DNA of 64,000 bases from Perca fluviatilis (GCF_010015445.1 NC_053127.1:12438276-12502275), one strand, 5' to 3'. Positions 38,851-54,980 are shown, counted from the first letter of the stretch. Translations and numbers: made by a program. Notes: generated from the letters alone by a model not told the origin.

Positions 38851-40768
38851 CCCACGAAGATCCACTAACGGGTGAGGGATGATGACATCAGCACCTTCAA
38901 ACAAACAACAAAACTAACAAACAGACAAACAGTCCCACTGTGGTTCGAGAATCTGCTGAGTCCTGCGATCCACAAGGAGGAAACCCCGACCTGTTTTCTG
39001 TCTGTTTGACTTTGCTTCAGTGACTCAGCAGTTTTGTGTGCAGGACGAGTCGACCGCAGAGATGATGAAGTAGATAACAGCTCTGAGTGTTACAGTCAGC
39101 AATTCCCACGTAACAACTGACCTGTACATTTCCCACGGACAGTGAATTTAATTTAATATCAGAAAGAAGTGGAAAAACAACCTGAGATCTCAACCATAAA
39201 AAGGCCTTTAAGATCAACACTCCATCAACACTTTTGAGAATTTCTCGATCGATAAGACAGGCTTAATGAAACTGGTATCCACTTGATCTTCATCCTCACC
39301 TTCTCAGCACAGCAGAGGTCCTCTCTTGTAAATGCGTTTTTTATTGGTTTCACACATTTTTCACACCTTTTTTCAAAAGAATTTACACAGCTCTCATAGA
39401 AAGACCCAAAACTCTGTTGGAGTAACTGTGTTAAACAAAAGGAAAACATCTATTCACAGCTGATCAAAATGACTTGCATAATTATGAATCTCCAATGCAC
39501 CATGTGTGAAACTCCTGTGCACAGCTCTTCAATCAGCAATCAGTTCTAGACTAGGCCAAGAAGAATGACATGGAAAAATCTAATGCAGTACAATACATTT
39601 TTTTTTTTTATGAGTATTTCTGAGTTTGGGTGAAATTCTTTATTGATTCTTTGGTAAGAAAAGAATGCAGTACAAAAGCTGTACCATAATGAATGTCGAA
39701 ATTGATAGTCAATGCGCTTACCATAGCTTGCCAACGACAGTTCATGGGCACAGAAAGACCTGCACACAAGAATACAATTATTGAAGAAAACTTTCTCAGA
39801 ATGTCTCCCTTTTTATTTTATTTGTATTTATTTTTTACAATATTTCAAAAGGGCATAAAGGATGTCTGCACAGTGTTTGGCTCCAGTTACAATTTAAAGG
39901 CCTTGTTTCAATCTGCAAGATCTTCCTCAGGCAAAAATAAAAGAGAAAACAGGGATTTCTTGTAAAGGCAGTAGACTTAATCAACTTAAATCACTATCAC
40001 CTGCTAGTCAGCAAACAGCAAGAAAAAACAGACACCACAAGAAAGAAACAACAGGGCATCTAAAAAAGTGTACCAAAAAAAAAAAAAGGTGCAGAGTGCA
40101 GGGTTTTTTATCTCTATAAAATCATCTTTGGAGGAAATACTATAATTCATGCTGTGATATGCTTGCCTGCATGTTTTGGGAACATACTATATGGCACAGG
40201 CATATAGCACAGATTTAGGTTGAAATGGTTAATATTGATAGCTGTATTTTGTTGTCCATTGTTTAATGATTGATTGAAAGAAAATATTAATTTGACCACA
40301 AGTTTTTAATGTTTTGTGAGCATTTTGCAAACAAAATGTGCCATTTTTGCCAACGACTTTCAGTTTTGGCCTGTGTGTGAACTGTTTTGAAAATGTAACT
40401 TCTGAATGGACAAATGCGTTCATTTTCAAATGTAGCGTAAGCGTATGTTCTTCTTCTCTTGACATTGGAGGTGGTTGTTGATTGTGAGCAACCTTTTGCC
40501 ATCCAAGTTTAATTGAAGGTTACTATAAGGTGTTTGTAATCATTTTCTCCAGCTTTTAATAAAGCCTGAGTTTTAACCGGGTTAATGTAAATGTGGTGTG
40601 TGTGTGTCTCCAGGCTGTATGTTTAGTCATCCCGTTGTCCATTGATGTGCATGTGACAGTAAACAGACGACACTCTCTGAGTGACTGATACCAGATCGAT
40701 ATATCAATACTGCTGAAAGACTTCAGAGTCCAGCTGTTTACACACAACATGAGAGGAGAGAGAGAGAG

Positions 40769-41956
<1,188 letters not shown>

Positions 41957-42595
41957 TCAGTCGTCAAAGATCTGATAGATTTTATCAAACTGTTTATGAC
42001 ACAACATGAGGGCTGAAAGTGTGCCGTCTGTTTACTGCCACATGCCACACACGATTTGAATGTCAGACTCGGGGATAAGGCAACAATTAAAGGCAAAATG
42101 ATCAGCAGTTAGTGCTGTAACTATAAGGTTGGGTGTGACAGTATTTAATAAGATATTAATCTATAGGTTTAAATCCATTTGTGTTCAGCTTTTATTAAAG
42201 TGAAAAAATAACTCAAACTCAAAGATTTCATTGAGAGAAGTTTACTGATGAAAAGAATTACCGTAGTTGCTACTCGTGCATGTGGCCTGCAAGTTCCTGT
42301 TAGAACATTTTTGCAAGAAACAGGAGCTAAAAGAAGCTAAAGAGCTTATTAGAGCTGCAAGATGGAGACAATTATTTGAGTTTCTGCTACGAGCAATGCC
42401 TATCATATATGTGATCCTTTGTTAATATAAAAATATTGTTTACAGACGCTTTATTATCTGAAATTCTCAGTCAGTATTCTATTTAAGTTAATTTTAATAA
42501 GGCTATATTACACAAAATCTAACTGTTTTTTTGGAGTAATGAATTTATCCACAACACGTTGTCAAGGTGTAGCAGGGTACTACCACAGGACAGTT

Positions 42596-42624
42596 TATTA
42601 TTATTATTATTATTATTATTATTT
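42596..42624. repeat. (TTA)n microsatellite
   Basis: A short TTA array of about nine units. Confidence 0.9.
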
Positions 42625-43039
42625 TACAATGATTACCACCATAACTGCCATAACGTCCTGATTACTGATCTGTGTGTGCATGTGTGTGTTGCAGTGGTCC
42701 TGTCTCAGCATGTCTCCTACCAGTTGGGCCGCCCGTATAAGAACTTAGCCACGTTCATCCAGTTTCCCTCAAACTCAAAACAACCCGTCCTCGTTTTTAA
42801 AGTAGATCTCTGAGTTTCTTTTATTGTTAAAATGGAGGAAGTCAAACATGCTGTAGCAACATGCTAACACTAACATATAGGCCTGTTTGGGAACCAATAT
42901 GGCAACAGAAAGAGAGAGCAAGACCCCATCAAAGCTCATAAAATTTTATATTGATCAATTAAAGGGCTGTACAAATGCTAAAACGTTTCTAAGTGCAAGA
43001 TAAAGCGTCATGGTGAGTCATATGGGTTTCCCTACAGGG

Positions 43040-43440
43040 GGTCAGCCCTATGTTCCCACAGCCCAATGGTCCCACAGCCCTATGTTCCCACATTTCTAAG
43101 ATTTTTTTTTCACTGAAAATTAGGCCCTATATTCCCACAGCCCTATGTTCCCACATTTCTAAGATTTTTCTTAAAATTAGGCCCTATGTTCCTAACAGCC
43201 CTATGTTCCCAGGGTTAGGGTTAGTTACCATATTTAGCTAAAAGCTACATTCCATCAGTAGTCCATTGCTACTGGATAATAGGTTGGGTGTAATTGGCTA
43301 CCAAATTGGGAGAAAGGGGGATACAATCTGATATAAATTTATGAAAAAGGAAATGTGGGAACTGTGGGAACATAGGGCCTAATCTTGTAAATAATCTTAG
43401 AAATGTGGGAACATAGGGCTGTGGGAACAAAGGCACGCTC
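43040..43440. mobile_element. Inverted-repeat element with CCCTATGTTCCCACA sub-repeats
   Basis: The left part repeats CAGCCCTATGTTCCCACA and TTTCTAAGATTTTT three to four times. The right part (43355-43430) holds the inverse (TTAGAAATGTGGGAACATAG, GGGCTGTGGGAAC). This is a foldback-type non-coding element. Confidence 0.75.
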
Positions 43441-43729
43441 CCCATATACTGAGATATATGCATACAAATGTTATCTTATACACTGTGTTTTAATAGACTA
43501 ATCTTTAACAAATATTATTAAATTCTAGTGTGCAGAGCCACCCCTCAGCAGCTCTTCTTCATGCCTCCATGATGTGAATGTAATCCTCTGTGAATAAGAC
43601 CTGTCAGGTTCCTCTGAGGCATCGGCACGTCAGCCAGCAGGACTGACAGAGCTGCAGGCAAAGCGCTGCGTTGTGTGGGGTCGACCCGCTAACCGCCAGG
43701 CTGACGGCTGCCTGCCTCACATTTGTAAG

Positions 43730-44240
43730 TAAAGTCAAGTTTATTTATATAGCACTTTTCACAGATAAAAATCACAAAGTGCTTTTCAAAACATTGGAAT
43801 ATGATAAATAGAAGACATAAGAATACAAGGAAAACACAGGTACATAAAATCAGACAGCCATAAAAGCCCTTGTCGAACTAAAAGCCAGTTTGAATAGCCA
43901 AGTCTTCAACTGCTTTTTAAAAGAATCAACAGCATTTAAACAACGTAAAGAGAGCGGCAGTGCATTCCACAGCCTGGGTGCCACTGCCTGAAAAAAATCG
44001 ATCCCCTCTGGTTTTAAAATGAGTGTGGGGGGGGACACTAACAACATCTGACCTGATGACCTCAGACACCGGGGAGAAGTGTGACGCTGCATCAGGTCAG
44101 ACGTATAAGGAGGAGCTTGTCCGAGCAAGGCTCTAAAAGTAGCTAAGGACCAGAATTTTAAAATGAATTCAAAAATGAACTGGTACCAGGGAAGTGATGG
44201 CAAAACAGGTGTGATGTGCGCTCTTTTGCTTGTCTGAGTT
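43730..44240 (-). mobile_element. Non-LTR retrotransposon 3' fragment (CR1/L2-like)
   Basis: The minus strand reads HITPVLPSLPWYQF, RALLGQAPPYTSDL, APRLWNALPLSLR and FKKQLKTWLFKLAF, the C-terminal part of a LINE reverse transcriptase, with the 3' end TTTATATAGCACTTTTCAC. Only the tail is present. It differs from the element at 13.6-14.8 kb. Confidence 0.8.
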
Positions 44241-44989
44241 AAAAGCCTCTGTTCTGAGTTCTGAACATCCTGCAGACGGTAATGCTCTTTCTTGTTCAAA
44301 CATGTAAAAAGGTTTAAAGCATGGATGATCATTTGCATATAGCCTAACGTGTGTGCGTGTTCTGAAACCTGCAGCAGAAAACACACCTGGGACAGGGAAA
44401 ACTAATAAACTTTAAAACAAGCGGGAAATTAACAGCAAACAGGAGGAGAACATTTCACCTGCATGATAAAACCAATAACTTCTTCAAAATGTCTTTAAAC
44501 AAGAGAAATTAAACCAGAAACAATCAGCTATCTTACCTTATCGGTTGAAATGTTTTCTGGTTTACAAACAACACTGCAGAGTGATGTGTTAAGATAATTT
44601 TAAGAAGCTGTTACAGGTGAGCTGGGGGGGTCGGCTAGTTGTGCTGGTATCTTGACAACTTTAATGAAGACGACCCGTATGTTTCCTTTCGCGTTCGTTA
44701 AAGTGAAACCACATCTGATCCAGTTTAACCTCCAACAACCACAGTCCCCTCTGCTGAGACGTCACTGTTTTTTCCCGTTAGGTGGGTCCATCAGGACAGC
44801 TCACCTGGAGTTATTCTTCTAATGAGGTGAGACGCAGAGAAACTCCCCTGCTAATATGGTTTTGGTCAGATAAAAAGATTGTGTTGTGTGAATTTATCCT
44901 GCAGAACCTTCATACAGGACACACAGACCTCTTAAACCACCTATGTCACCTAGAACCTCTTTAACGATGCACACAGACATTTCAAAGAA

Positions 44990-45560
44990 CTCAGTGATAT
45001 CTGCCCAAGCACATTTGAAGAGCCCTAATATAGTATAGTATATGTGTCCCCGGAATCCCCTGAAACTCCTTCTAGTAACACTGAAACTGCCTCAATGCTG
45101 GAACCATCCAAGAACACTTGGAATCCCAAAAAGTCTCACCCCTGAAACCCTGCCTAGAACCCCTTAAACATTGCTGGAACCAAATCCCCCAAACTAGTGG
45201 AACCTTTAAAAGCCTTTTTAAAGACCTCCAAAGAACCCCTTTTAAATCCCCACATACGTCCCCTAGAAAAAAACACTTGAAGAACACAAGAAGCTCTATA
45301 GAACCTGTCGCAATGACTAAACATGTTTTAAAAAGACCTAAAACCACTGAACATTACAACCTCTTAACTGACCACTGGAATATTTTTAATGACCCCTGCC
45401 TCCATAATTTAAGAAAATAGTCTCTAATACCTTCCTAAGGGCTGCTAAAATCCTTCAAGGACCCTGAACGTATATGAACTCAAGGAACACTGACAAAGTA
45501 GTACCCTGAGCACCCTAAGAACCCCTTAGAAGTATTCCCAATCCCCTCAAACCTCCTCCT
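44990..45560. repeat. Degenerate array of CCTAGAACCCCT/GGAACC words
   Basis: The plus strand is poor in G and repeats variants of AGAACCCCTT, GGAACC and CCCTGAAA with irregular 20-40 bp spacing. This explains a 100-codon open frame that has no protein character. Confidence 0.6.
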
Positions 45561-46154
45561 TGACTTTTTTTCTTGGACCTTTTTGCTGCACTTGTTACCC
45601 TCTCCCTGTCGGTCTGTGTCGTTGTGTCAGTTGCGGAACGTTTCTGTTGCCTCGGGCTCAGTGAGGACAGGTGACAGGAGTTTATGAAAATAACAGCAGG
45701 GAGAGATTATGACGATGAGTCTGGACAGGTTTACAGGACAGACTGAGGAGGGGAAGGGGAGGAAGAAAAGCTGACTCACTCACGTAGATTAAGTATCAAG
45801 ATAACACCCCCCCCCCCCAAACTTCTTCACTGACACCTGAAACCTCAAAAACCACTCAAACTGTGGGAAAAAAAAAACACAATCCACAATGGTGTGCCCA
45901 GCTTGTCGTAGGGGCCAGGGGCCAGACAGAGAAGGGGGACCCCTCTTCCACATACAGAGTAAGGAGGACTCAAGGACTCCTCATACAAATTGAATCCTCT
46001 CTGATCTTTAACGGTGTGCCGCTTAGTTGCCCCCTGGAACCTCAGAGTCCTGGATCCACCTCCTCCTAAAAGACCCCCATGGTCCTCGGAAACCATAACC
46101 TGCCTCAAGAAGCCCTCAGACGATTACAATCCATGTGTTCTGATTCAATAGCAC

Positions 46155-46560
46155 ATACTAACAGTGATGGAGGAAGTACTCAGATACTTTACTCAAGCAA
46201 GACTAAACTATAAAGATACTCTACAATTAGGTTATTATTACTGATGCATTCATGTGAAAGCGGTATTTTGCTGATGTGGTTTATCAATCTGGAGCTAAAC
46301 TTTAACTTCTTTATAAACTGTTTTAATCTATAACAATTCATTATAATTTAGAAACTTTATATGTAAAATCTTTATCTGCAGGAACTTCAGCTGTCAGATG
46401 AATGTAATGCAGTAAAAAGTATACATTTCCCTCTGAAATGTAGTAGAGGTACAAATGATTTATTGGGAATACAAGACGTGGGGTAGGGGATATATTATAT
46501 ATGAGTATAAGTAGCACAAACAGAAGTGAAAGAAGTCCCATTTTCAAAATAACCTATTGG
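46155..46560 (+). repeat. AAGTAC-type dispersed repeat, longest copy
   Basis: Starts AGTGATGGAGGAAGTACTCA and GATACTTTACTCAAGCA, passes GAACTTCAGCTGTCAGATGA and TGCAGTAAAAAGTATA, and ends near TATAAGTAGCACA. It is the most complete of the copies in the window. Confidence 0.65.
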
Positions 46561-47149
46561 GGAGTAAAATTAAAGTATTTTTGTTCTTTGTATGTTGTAC
46601 TGCTTGTGCTGCCACCGTGTGGTCACAGACGTAAATTCAGGACGTAATATTTTTATAATACAACGCTCCCACCGTGTGGCTGAAACACCAAAGAATAATT
46701 ATATTATTACAAGATAATATGAAGTTAGAAATAAAGCGTTTTCTACTCAACCAGTTGTTTATGATTACCTGGAAAGAACTGCTCCATTTAAAGTTTGCAT
46801 GCATGTAAATAGCCTATTCACGATCTTTTATTGAAAACTACACTCTTCTTTTATTCTACTGAATTTGTCTTTGGCTGAAAAAAATTAAAAATAAAAGAGT
46901 CAGATTTTTAATTTTCAGCTGACCTAAAGTCTCAAGGCTACAACAACTGACCATTTGGAACTAATTGAAAGTATACCAACTAATCACTCTCTGTTCTCCC
47001 TATAATTAGTGCCAAACTACACACTTCTTTCCAGGAAATTATTAATTTACAGATCTGTAAAATTAATCATTTCCACAATATGAACAAGATAAGCTAGATG
47101 TCCAGCTGTCATAACCAAGGGTGCATAGTGTATTGCAGTGTGATGTACT

Positions 47150-47310
47150 GTATGTTCTTCATGTTATGTCTGTCGGTGTCTGATGTATGGACTGTTTGTG
47201 TCATACGTCTGATGTCCTGTCATGGAGTGCCTTGTGACTGTGCAGCAAATTCAACTGCCCCACGGGGACAATAAAGTGATCTTCTACTACTACTACTACT
47301 ACTACTAAAC
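47150..47310 (+). repeat. LINE-like 3' tail with (CTA)n
   Basis: CAACTGCCCCACGGGGACAA and TAAAGTGATCTTCTA followed by a (CTA)n tail is the typical 3' end of a fish CR1/L2-type element. Only the tail is present. Confidence 0.6.
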
Positions 47311-47694
47311 AGAGTTTGTCCTTCACATTTCCAGTTTTTCCTGCTCCCATCACTTGTATAAATTGAAGATAAACTTTGTGTTTCATTAAGTCAACTAACC
47401 GTTAATGTTAGCCATTTCTGAGCTGTAACAAGTACATTGACTTTACTCCTTCAGTTTGTTTAGTAAATTGTCAGGCTTATAGACCAAACAGTGGAACTGC
47501 ACTGAAACACTATCCAGCGTATCATAACTCAAAGAAAAATACACACATTTGTCAAGTTAGAGCATTATAAACAAGTTTTATCTCTCCTTCACAGTGAGGA
47601 CTAAGAGCCTGAATGATGTTGAGAATCAGTCGGATAACTTCAGGTTAAAGAGTTAAAAAAACACTTCAGACACTAGAGTAGGTTCACATTTCTT

Positions 47695-48238
47695 TTAAAG
47701 GTCCAATGTGTAAGAATTTCTCCCATTTAGCGTTGAGATCGTATATCGCAATCAACTCACTCGCGCCACCAAGTTCAAAGTACGTATTACAGCTACGGTA
47801 GCCTACACGCTTCAAGAAGCCGGTCTCTTGCTCTTTTCAATATCCTTTTTCTTTTTCTGGGCGAAGAAGAAGACTCCTGTTCCTGAAATTTGGATTTTGA
47901 ATACGTGTGGTCCTCAATGTTTCCATCTTCAAACTTGCCGGGGCCGGGAAACTGCGATACCCGTTAGCATTAGCCTCACCTGTGAGTTTATCAGCGAAAA
48001 CCCGAAAGGCGGAGCAGTACGTCATGTATGTCCCTTACCGGCTAACGTATTTCAAGATGGAGCATGAATATGGAGCATCTACCCAAGTTCATGGGAATGC
48101 AAATGCAAAATTTCAAGCCAAAAGGAATACTTTGAATCGACGGTGGAGGTAAATATTCATGAAAAAGGACAAGTTTGTGCACGGGCCACACAGATGTTGA
48201 TAATGAACAACTAAACATGTTACACACTGGACCTTTAA
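47695..48238. mobile_element. TTAA-flanked MITE (AGGTCCAATGTG family), longer copy
   Basis: A 536-bp element (47699-48234) between TTAA copies opens AGGTCCAATGTGTAAGAATT and closes TTACACACTGGACCT, 17-18 bp imperfect inverted ends. It matches 23880-24269 closely and keeps the 135 bases missing there. Confidence 0.88.
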
Positions 48239-49054
48239 TTAAAAAACAAAACTTTTTTACAGCAGAAACACCTAAATCCTTCAGAGCTCAAAGACAACAT
48301 TGATTCAGGATTTGTTAAACAGTGGTAGAAAATAAACGCTTTCTGCAAAAGAATCTTTTTTTTTTTTTTTTTAAACTCGACATCTTAAAACCAGGAAATA
48401 TATAAACGGAGAATTTACAGTTTGCCATCTGTCTCATTCTGTCCTGCTGCCTTCGTCCACTGAGCAGCACAAACCTAATCAATCTGATTGGCTTGCTGGG
48501 CTGTTCACCTGCACAACAAAACCAACAGAACATGATGCAACTCCACGGTTTATTTTACTGAAAGAACATCTGTAGTTTGTTGCAAAAATAGATTGAAAAT
48601 GGTAGTTCGAACTTTTATCGTTGTGCAGAAATTACAATTCGGTCAGATGGAATCGAAAAATCCTGCATGTTGTTGAGATGCAAAAACACAAAAAATTCGG
48701 TTTATTTACACACTTTGTTTTGAACATTAATGGATAAACAAAAACAGTCTGACATTTATTAAAACCTCCTTGTTCTCCATCTTCTCCAGAGTCAGATGGT
48801 CCAGGACAGGATTAGCCTAGCTTAGCACAAAGACTGGAAACACAGGGGAAACTGCTAGCCTAGCTTCAACCTCTCGTATGTTGTTTACTGATCGGGCGTA
48901 GAAACAGAAATGTAGGAAGGAGACGTTGTGGTTTTGTTGGAGCTGCTGATGAGAAACAAGAGGATTTCCTTAAATGCCGGACTGCTCCTTTAAAGTATGG
49001 GTTCATTTGAATGAAGGCAGTGACCTCAGGGCTGCTCACTGATTGGCCGATGCC

Positions 49055-51589
49055 TCAGAGAGGTTTGGGCAGGCTGGACACCTCCTCCACACACTCGTCA
49101 TAGGCGTCCTGGTAGTCCTGATGAGGTTTGATCAGGATCACACAAGTCGGTCTCTTGGAGCCCGCGGACGAACCCAGATCCTAAAACCACAAACCTAAAT
49201 TAAAAAATGACGCTCCACCTTCTTTGAGTCAGAACTTAGTCAAAAAACATCATACACACATCAAACAAACATGTCTATCTCGAATGAACGTTGATAAATT
49301 GGCTCAAAAATCAGAAAAAAGGCTCATAACTTAGTCTTATAAGTCCATTATAGATTTATAACTGCAGAACTAGCCTTAAAAACTTATTTTATTATGTTTT
49401 TGTCATTATCTAAGGAATCCAGTGATAGTTGTCTGTACAACCGTCACTGCAAGGAGATAATCCAGCATACTTTTAATGCAGACAGTTTGACTAAATGTAA
49501 ACAAATGTAGAACATTATTAAATACTATCTATCTATCTATCTATCTTTTCTGGTGGAGCCCCTAGCAGCACAGAAATCACGGCTGCACTATTCTTTATTT
49601 ATCAATACATGTCATTTTTCATTCCGTGCTACGTTTGATAGCTGCAGTAAACGAACGTGTTATGCTGCTGCTGATTTGTGTGTGTGCTTCTTTACAGAGC
49701 GATGGAGTGATGGGCGTTTTGTGTCATGGCGGCAGCAGACTCACCCCTTTAGAGGGGATGTAGGCGTACGGCAGGTTTCTGTCCTCACACATGACAGGCA
49801 GGTGACAGTAGACGTCGATGGGCAGCGTGTCGCCGGCCAACACCACAATGCTGCATAGAGACATCAATAAATACACAAAACATCGCTGACAACTAGTTAT
49901 TGATGTGTTGGATCATGGGATTAGTTTGTTTACATTAGCAGTAAAACGGGCAGACGGTCTAACACTACGGTGGACGACAGGGGAAAAGGCACTGCAACTT
50001 AATGAAACACACGCAAATAGACAAAAAAAAAATGAGCAAATTAAGAAAACATCTTCATTAATTTGACAACACATGCGCAGCATTTAGCAAACGCGCTGCA
50101 AATACACAAATGATGCAAAAAGAAAAGCGCACAAACTCCCAAAACCCCGTGGGGTCGAAAATCCAGCGGTTCCACTTAGCTCTCCCTCTACAGGCCTGGA
50201 GAACTTCCTGTGTGATCTGGATGCAGCTCTTCTTTGTTGCATTTATTTTCAGGGATTGTGTGCTTTTCTTTTTGCATTGTTTGTGTATTTGGTTGTGTTG
50301 TGTGTATTTGCAGCGCGTTTATGTATTTGGTTGTGTTGTGTGTATTTGCAGCGCGTTTGTGTATTTGGTTGTGTTGTGTGTATTTGCAGCGCGTTTATGT
50401 ATTTTGTTGTGTTGTGTGTATTTGCAGCGCATTTATGTATTTGGTTGTGTTGTGTGTATTTGCGGCGCGTTTGTGTATTTGGTTGTGTTGTGTGTATTTG
50501 CAGCGCGTTTGCTAAATGCTGCGCATGTGTTGCATTTATGAAGTATTTTTCTTTTTTATTTGCTTGTGTTTTGTCTATTTGTGTGCGTTTCATTAAGTTG
50601 CAGTGCGTTTGCCCCTGTTGGCCACAGTATAAAACAGCCGATTCCCCAATTTTGGAACTGGACTGTGTATATGGACTCACCCTTTCTCTCCTTTGTTGAT
50701 AAACTTCTGAACTTCTTTCACTCCTCTGCGGATGTTCTTTACTTTGGCAGCTGGAATGACAGAAAAGAAGACCATGAAGATACTGTCCCAGACATCGGGA
50801 ATTCAGAAACAGATTTCAGCGTGAGCAGAAAAATCACACAACTTCTTGTTTCTAAAGCTTTAACAATGAATGAAAAAACGTGTTCCATGATTATATTTTT
50901 TTTCCATTTCGCTGTGCACGAGGCAGGAACCTCCGCCACCATTCCAACATTTACTGAAAACATGAAATGCTTCCCCTAAGAAAACAGTTCAGCAAACTGG
51001 ATTTAATCTTAACAGCAATCACACATTTGATACAGTTTATTTATCCGCAGCACGAGGCAGGAAGCGAAACCATGGATGCATTAATAACGTTCCATTCAAA
51101 CGTTTCCTGAAACCTGACAACATGAGACAGAAGATCTTGCCTCCACTAAGAAAATGGCCAATACAAATCCTCGCTGTGGACATTTTAAGGACCTGTTATG
51201 TAACGAATTCATCTGAATAATACACACACTCGTACAAGATATAGTTTTCTCGTCCTACTACGACTGTAAAGCCTTCTGACACACAAGAGTTTAAAATCTT
51301 TACATTTTTAGTGGAGTTTGTCATTATCTGCATAAAAACATCAAATACAAGATCAAATTAGCAGATATCACAGCTGGTTATCGGTTCAGAGATTATCACA
51401 GCTGTTTATTGTTTTTTTTTTACCCTTTTTGACGCATTTGTAGAGTTTCTTGCTGAGTTTTTTGGAGGCCAGCGGCTGGGCGATGGGGTTCACGTTAGCG
51501 ATCAGCTCATGGTAAGACTTCTCGTTCCCGTCGGCGGCTGCGACCTCTTCTCCGTCCGCAGAAACCTTCTCCTTCTTCGTCTTCGTCAT
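49055..51589 (-). CDS. nhp2: nhp2, H/ACA ribonucleoprotein complex subunit 2
   Basis: Four exons on the minus strand, 51589-51424, 50750-50681, 49850-49745 and 49180-49055, give 155 residues (human 153). The N-terminus is charged (MTKTKKEKVSADGEE). An L7Ae/eL30-type RNA-binding fold follows, with the family strings NIRRGVKEVQKFINKGEKG, VVLAGDTLPIDVYCHLP and CEDRNLPYAYIPSK; it ends VSSLPKPL. NHP2 joins dyskerin, NOP10 and GAR1 on H/ACA snoRNAs for rRNA pseudouridylation and is also part of telomerase RNP, acting in nucleolus and Cajal bodies. Phases are 1, 2, 0 and all junctions are GT-AG. The second intron (49851-50680) carries an inverted-repeat element with a 38-bp minisatellite. Polyadenylation signals are candidates only (minus-strand AATAAA at 48549-48554). 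Confidence 0.96.
49405..49500 (+). repeat. Dispersed repeat Z, fragment in nhp2 intron 3
   Basis: CAGTGATAGTTGTCTGTACA and AGACAGTTTGACTAAATGTA match 24600-24690. A (CTAT)n tract follows at 49528-49546. Confidence 0.6.
49975..50625. mobile_element. Inverted-repeat element in nhp2 intron 2
   Basis: The left arm (GGCACTGCAACTTAATGAAA at 49988, then GCGCAGCATTTAGCAAACGC near 50075) is the inverse of the right arm (GCGTTTGCTAAATGCTGCGC at about 50500, then TTTCATTAAGTTGCAGTGC at 50590). The arms enclose unique sequence and the minisatellite at 50284-50512. Confidence 0.75.
50284..50512. repeat. 38-bp minisatellite, six copies
   Basis: Unit: TGTATTTGGTTGTGTTGTGT followed by GTATTTGCAGCGCGTTTA, 38 bp, about six copies with 1-2 changes each. 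Because 38 is not a multiple of three, all three frames stay open on both strands, which makes several spurious long frames. Confidence 0.92.
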
Positions 51590-52649
51590 TTCTGATCGAA
51601 CGAAAAAGAACTAAATCGGTAGTCGTTCAGTTGTTTTTGATCCGATTTCTTTTATTCGGACGCTGCACACACCACACTGTAAAAGGAAACCACACGTGTT
51701 TGCGTTTCTTCTTCTAGTTTTTCCTGAACAGAGAACACTTCATCGCGCCATGAATGTTATGCACCGCCCCAAGCGGACCGGAGGGTAACAATAACCTGAC
51801 CTTTCAAAATCCAAAATACAGGACCGGGCTGGTCCGGGCATTACTGCAGTGTGTCCCTGAGATAAGATTGTATCGTAAAATAAAAACTGTTCACAGAGCC
51901 ACAGTTTGCTTTTTTTGATATAGGCTATAAAAATCCTCTATATCTATATCTATTATTTTCTCATCAGTGTCCGGTGTTTCTTCTCTTTCTTTCTTAAAAA
52001 GTGCTCTCAGTAAATAAGGTGATTTTAGTATTTTACTGAGTGGCCTATAAAGATTAATCCTTAAAGGGAGACTCTACAGGTGAATAGGGCAAACGTGTTA
52101 ATATTAATATAATAATAATATATATCACCATGGAACTTGCCCAGTGGATTACTTACATTAAGACAATCATTTTTGTATTACAAGGTTTCTGAAATTGTAT
52201 GTTTAAACATGCAAAACATTAGGCATTATCTAATGCTAACTTTTGGAGACTTTAAGGAAAAATCTACAGACGTAAATAGACAAAGTGTAGTAAAACATAT
52301 GTTGTTTTTTTCATTAGTCTGGAAGAGGACATGTTTTTGAAGCAAAATAGCCCAAAATCTCAAAATTGACCAGTGCATGAAAAAAAAAAATGTTTTGCCT
52401 GTCCTTAATTAGTGCAGAGTACAATGTGTTGGGGAAAAAACTACAAAACATACACAATGCATCAAACTAAATGAATGAAAAAGTATAAAAACAACCATGT
52501 TTGATAAATATTAAAGAAAAATACAAGAATGTGCAAAGCAGACAATTAATACAAGTAAAGTGTCAAGGAACGTTTGGTAAACATGTAAACAATACAGGTT
52601 TGAGTCACAGTGATGATGTCACAGCAATAATGTTACAGCGATGATGTCA

Positions 52650-54696
<2,047 letters not shown>

Positions 54697-54858
54697 CTTA
54701 AACCTGTAAAACACAGTCAACCAGCTCACATCTTCGTCACAACTAGCTATATACAGGTAGATATGTATCAGCATTATTACTCAGATCCTTTACTTAGGCA
54801 AATGTGAGGGTGTTAGATACATACAAAGTGATTAAAACCAAAGAAAACAGGGTCTTAC

Positions 54859-54980
54859 CTGTGAGTGTGTGTTTGTGTGTATGTCTGAGTGAGACGAGGA
54901 TGACGAGGTTTCGGACGAACCTGCCTAGGCTGTCTGACTGGATTTTATTTCTCTTTAGGTACTCGCTCGTCATCTCCAAA
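54859..54980 (-). other. Probable non-coding 5' exon of the PLAC8-like gene
   Basis: A strong minus-strand donor, CACAG/GTAAGACC, ends at 54859 and pairs with the acceptor TTTTACAG in front of base 54703 of the first coding exon. The 5' limit is unknown; I give a rough end. The evidence is splice-site strength plus the need for an upstream exon. Confidence 0.5.

Noticed and set aside
45118..45420. 100-codon frame rich in Lys and Pro
   Set aside because: It is explained by the degenerate AGAACCCCT array; no splice sites or homologue character.
50284..50512. Direct-repeat array considered as a CRISPR-like array
   Set aside because: The units are head-to-tail without unique spacers, in a vertebrate intron. 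It is a minisatellite.
50110..50699. Several overlapping 90-147 codon frames on both strands
   Set aside because: They are products of the 38-bp minisatellite, whose period keeps all frames open. They lie in an nhp2 intron.
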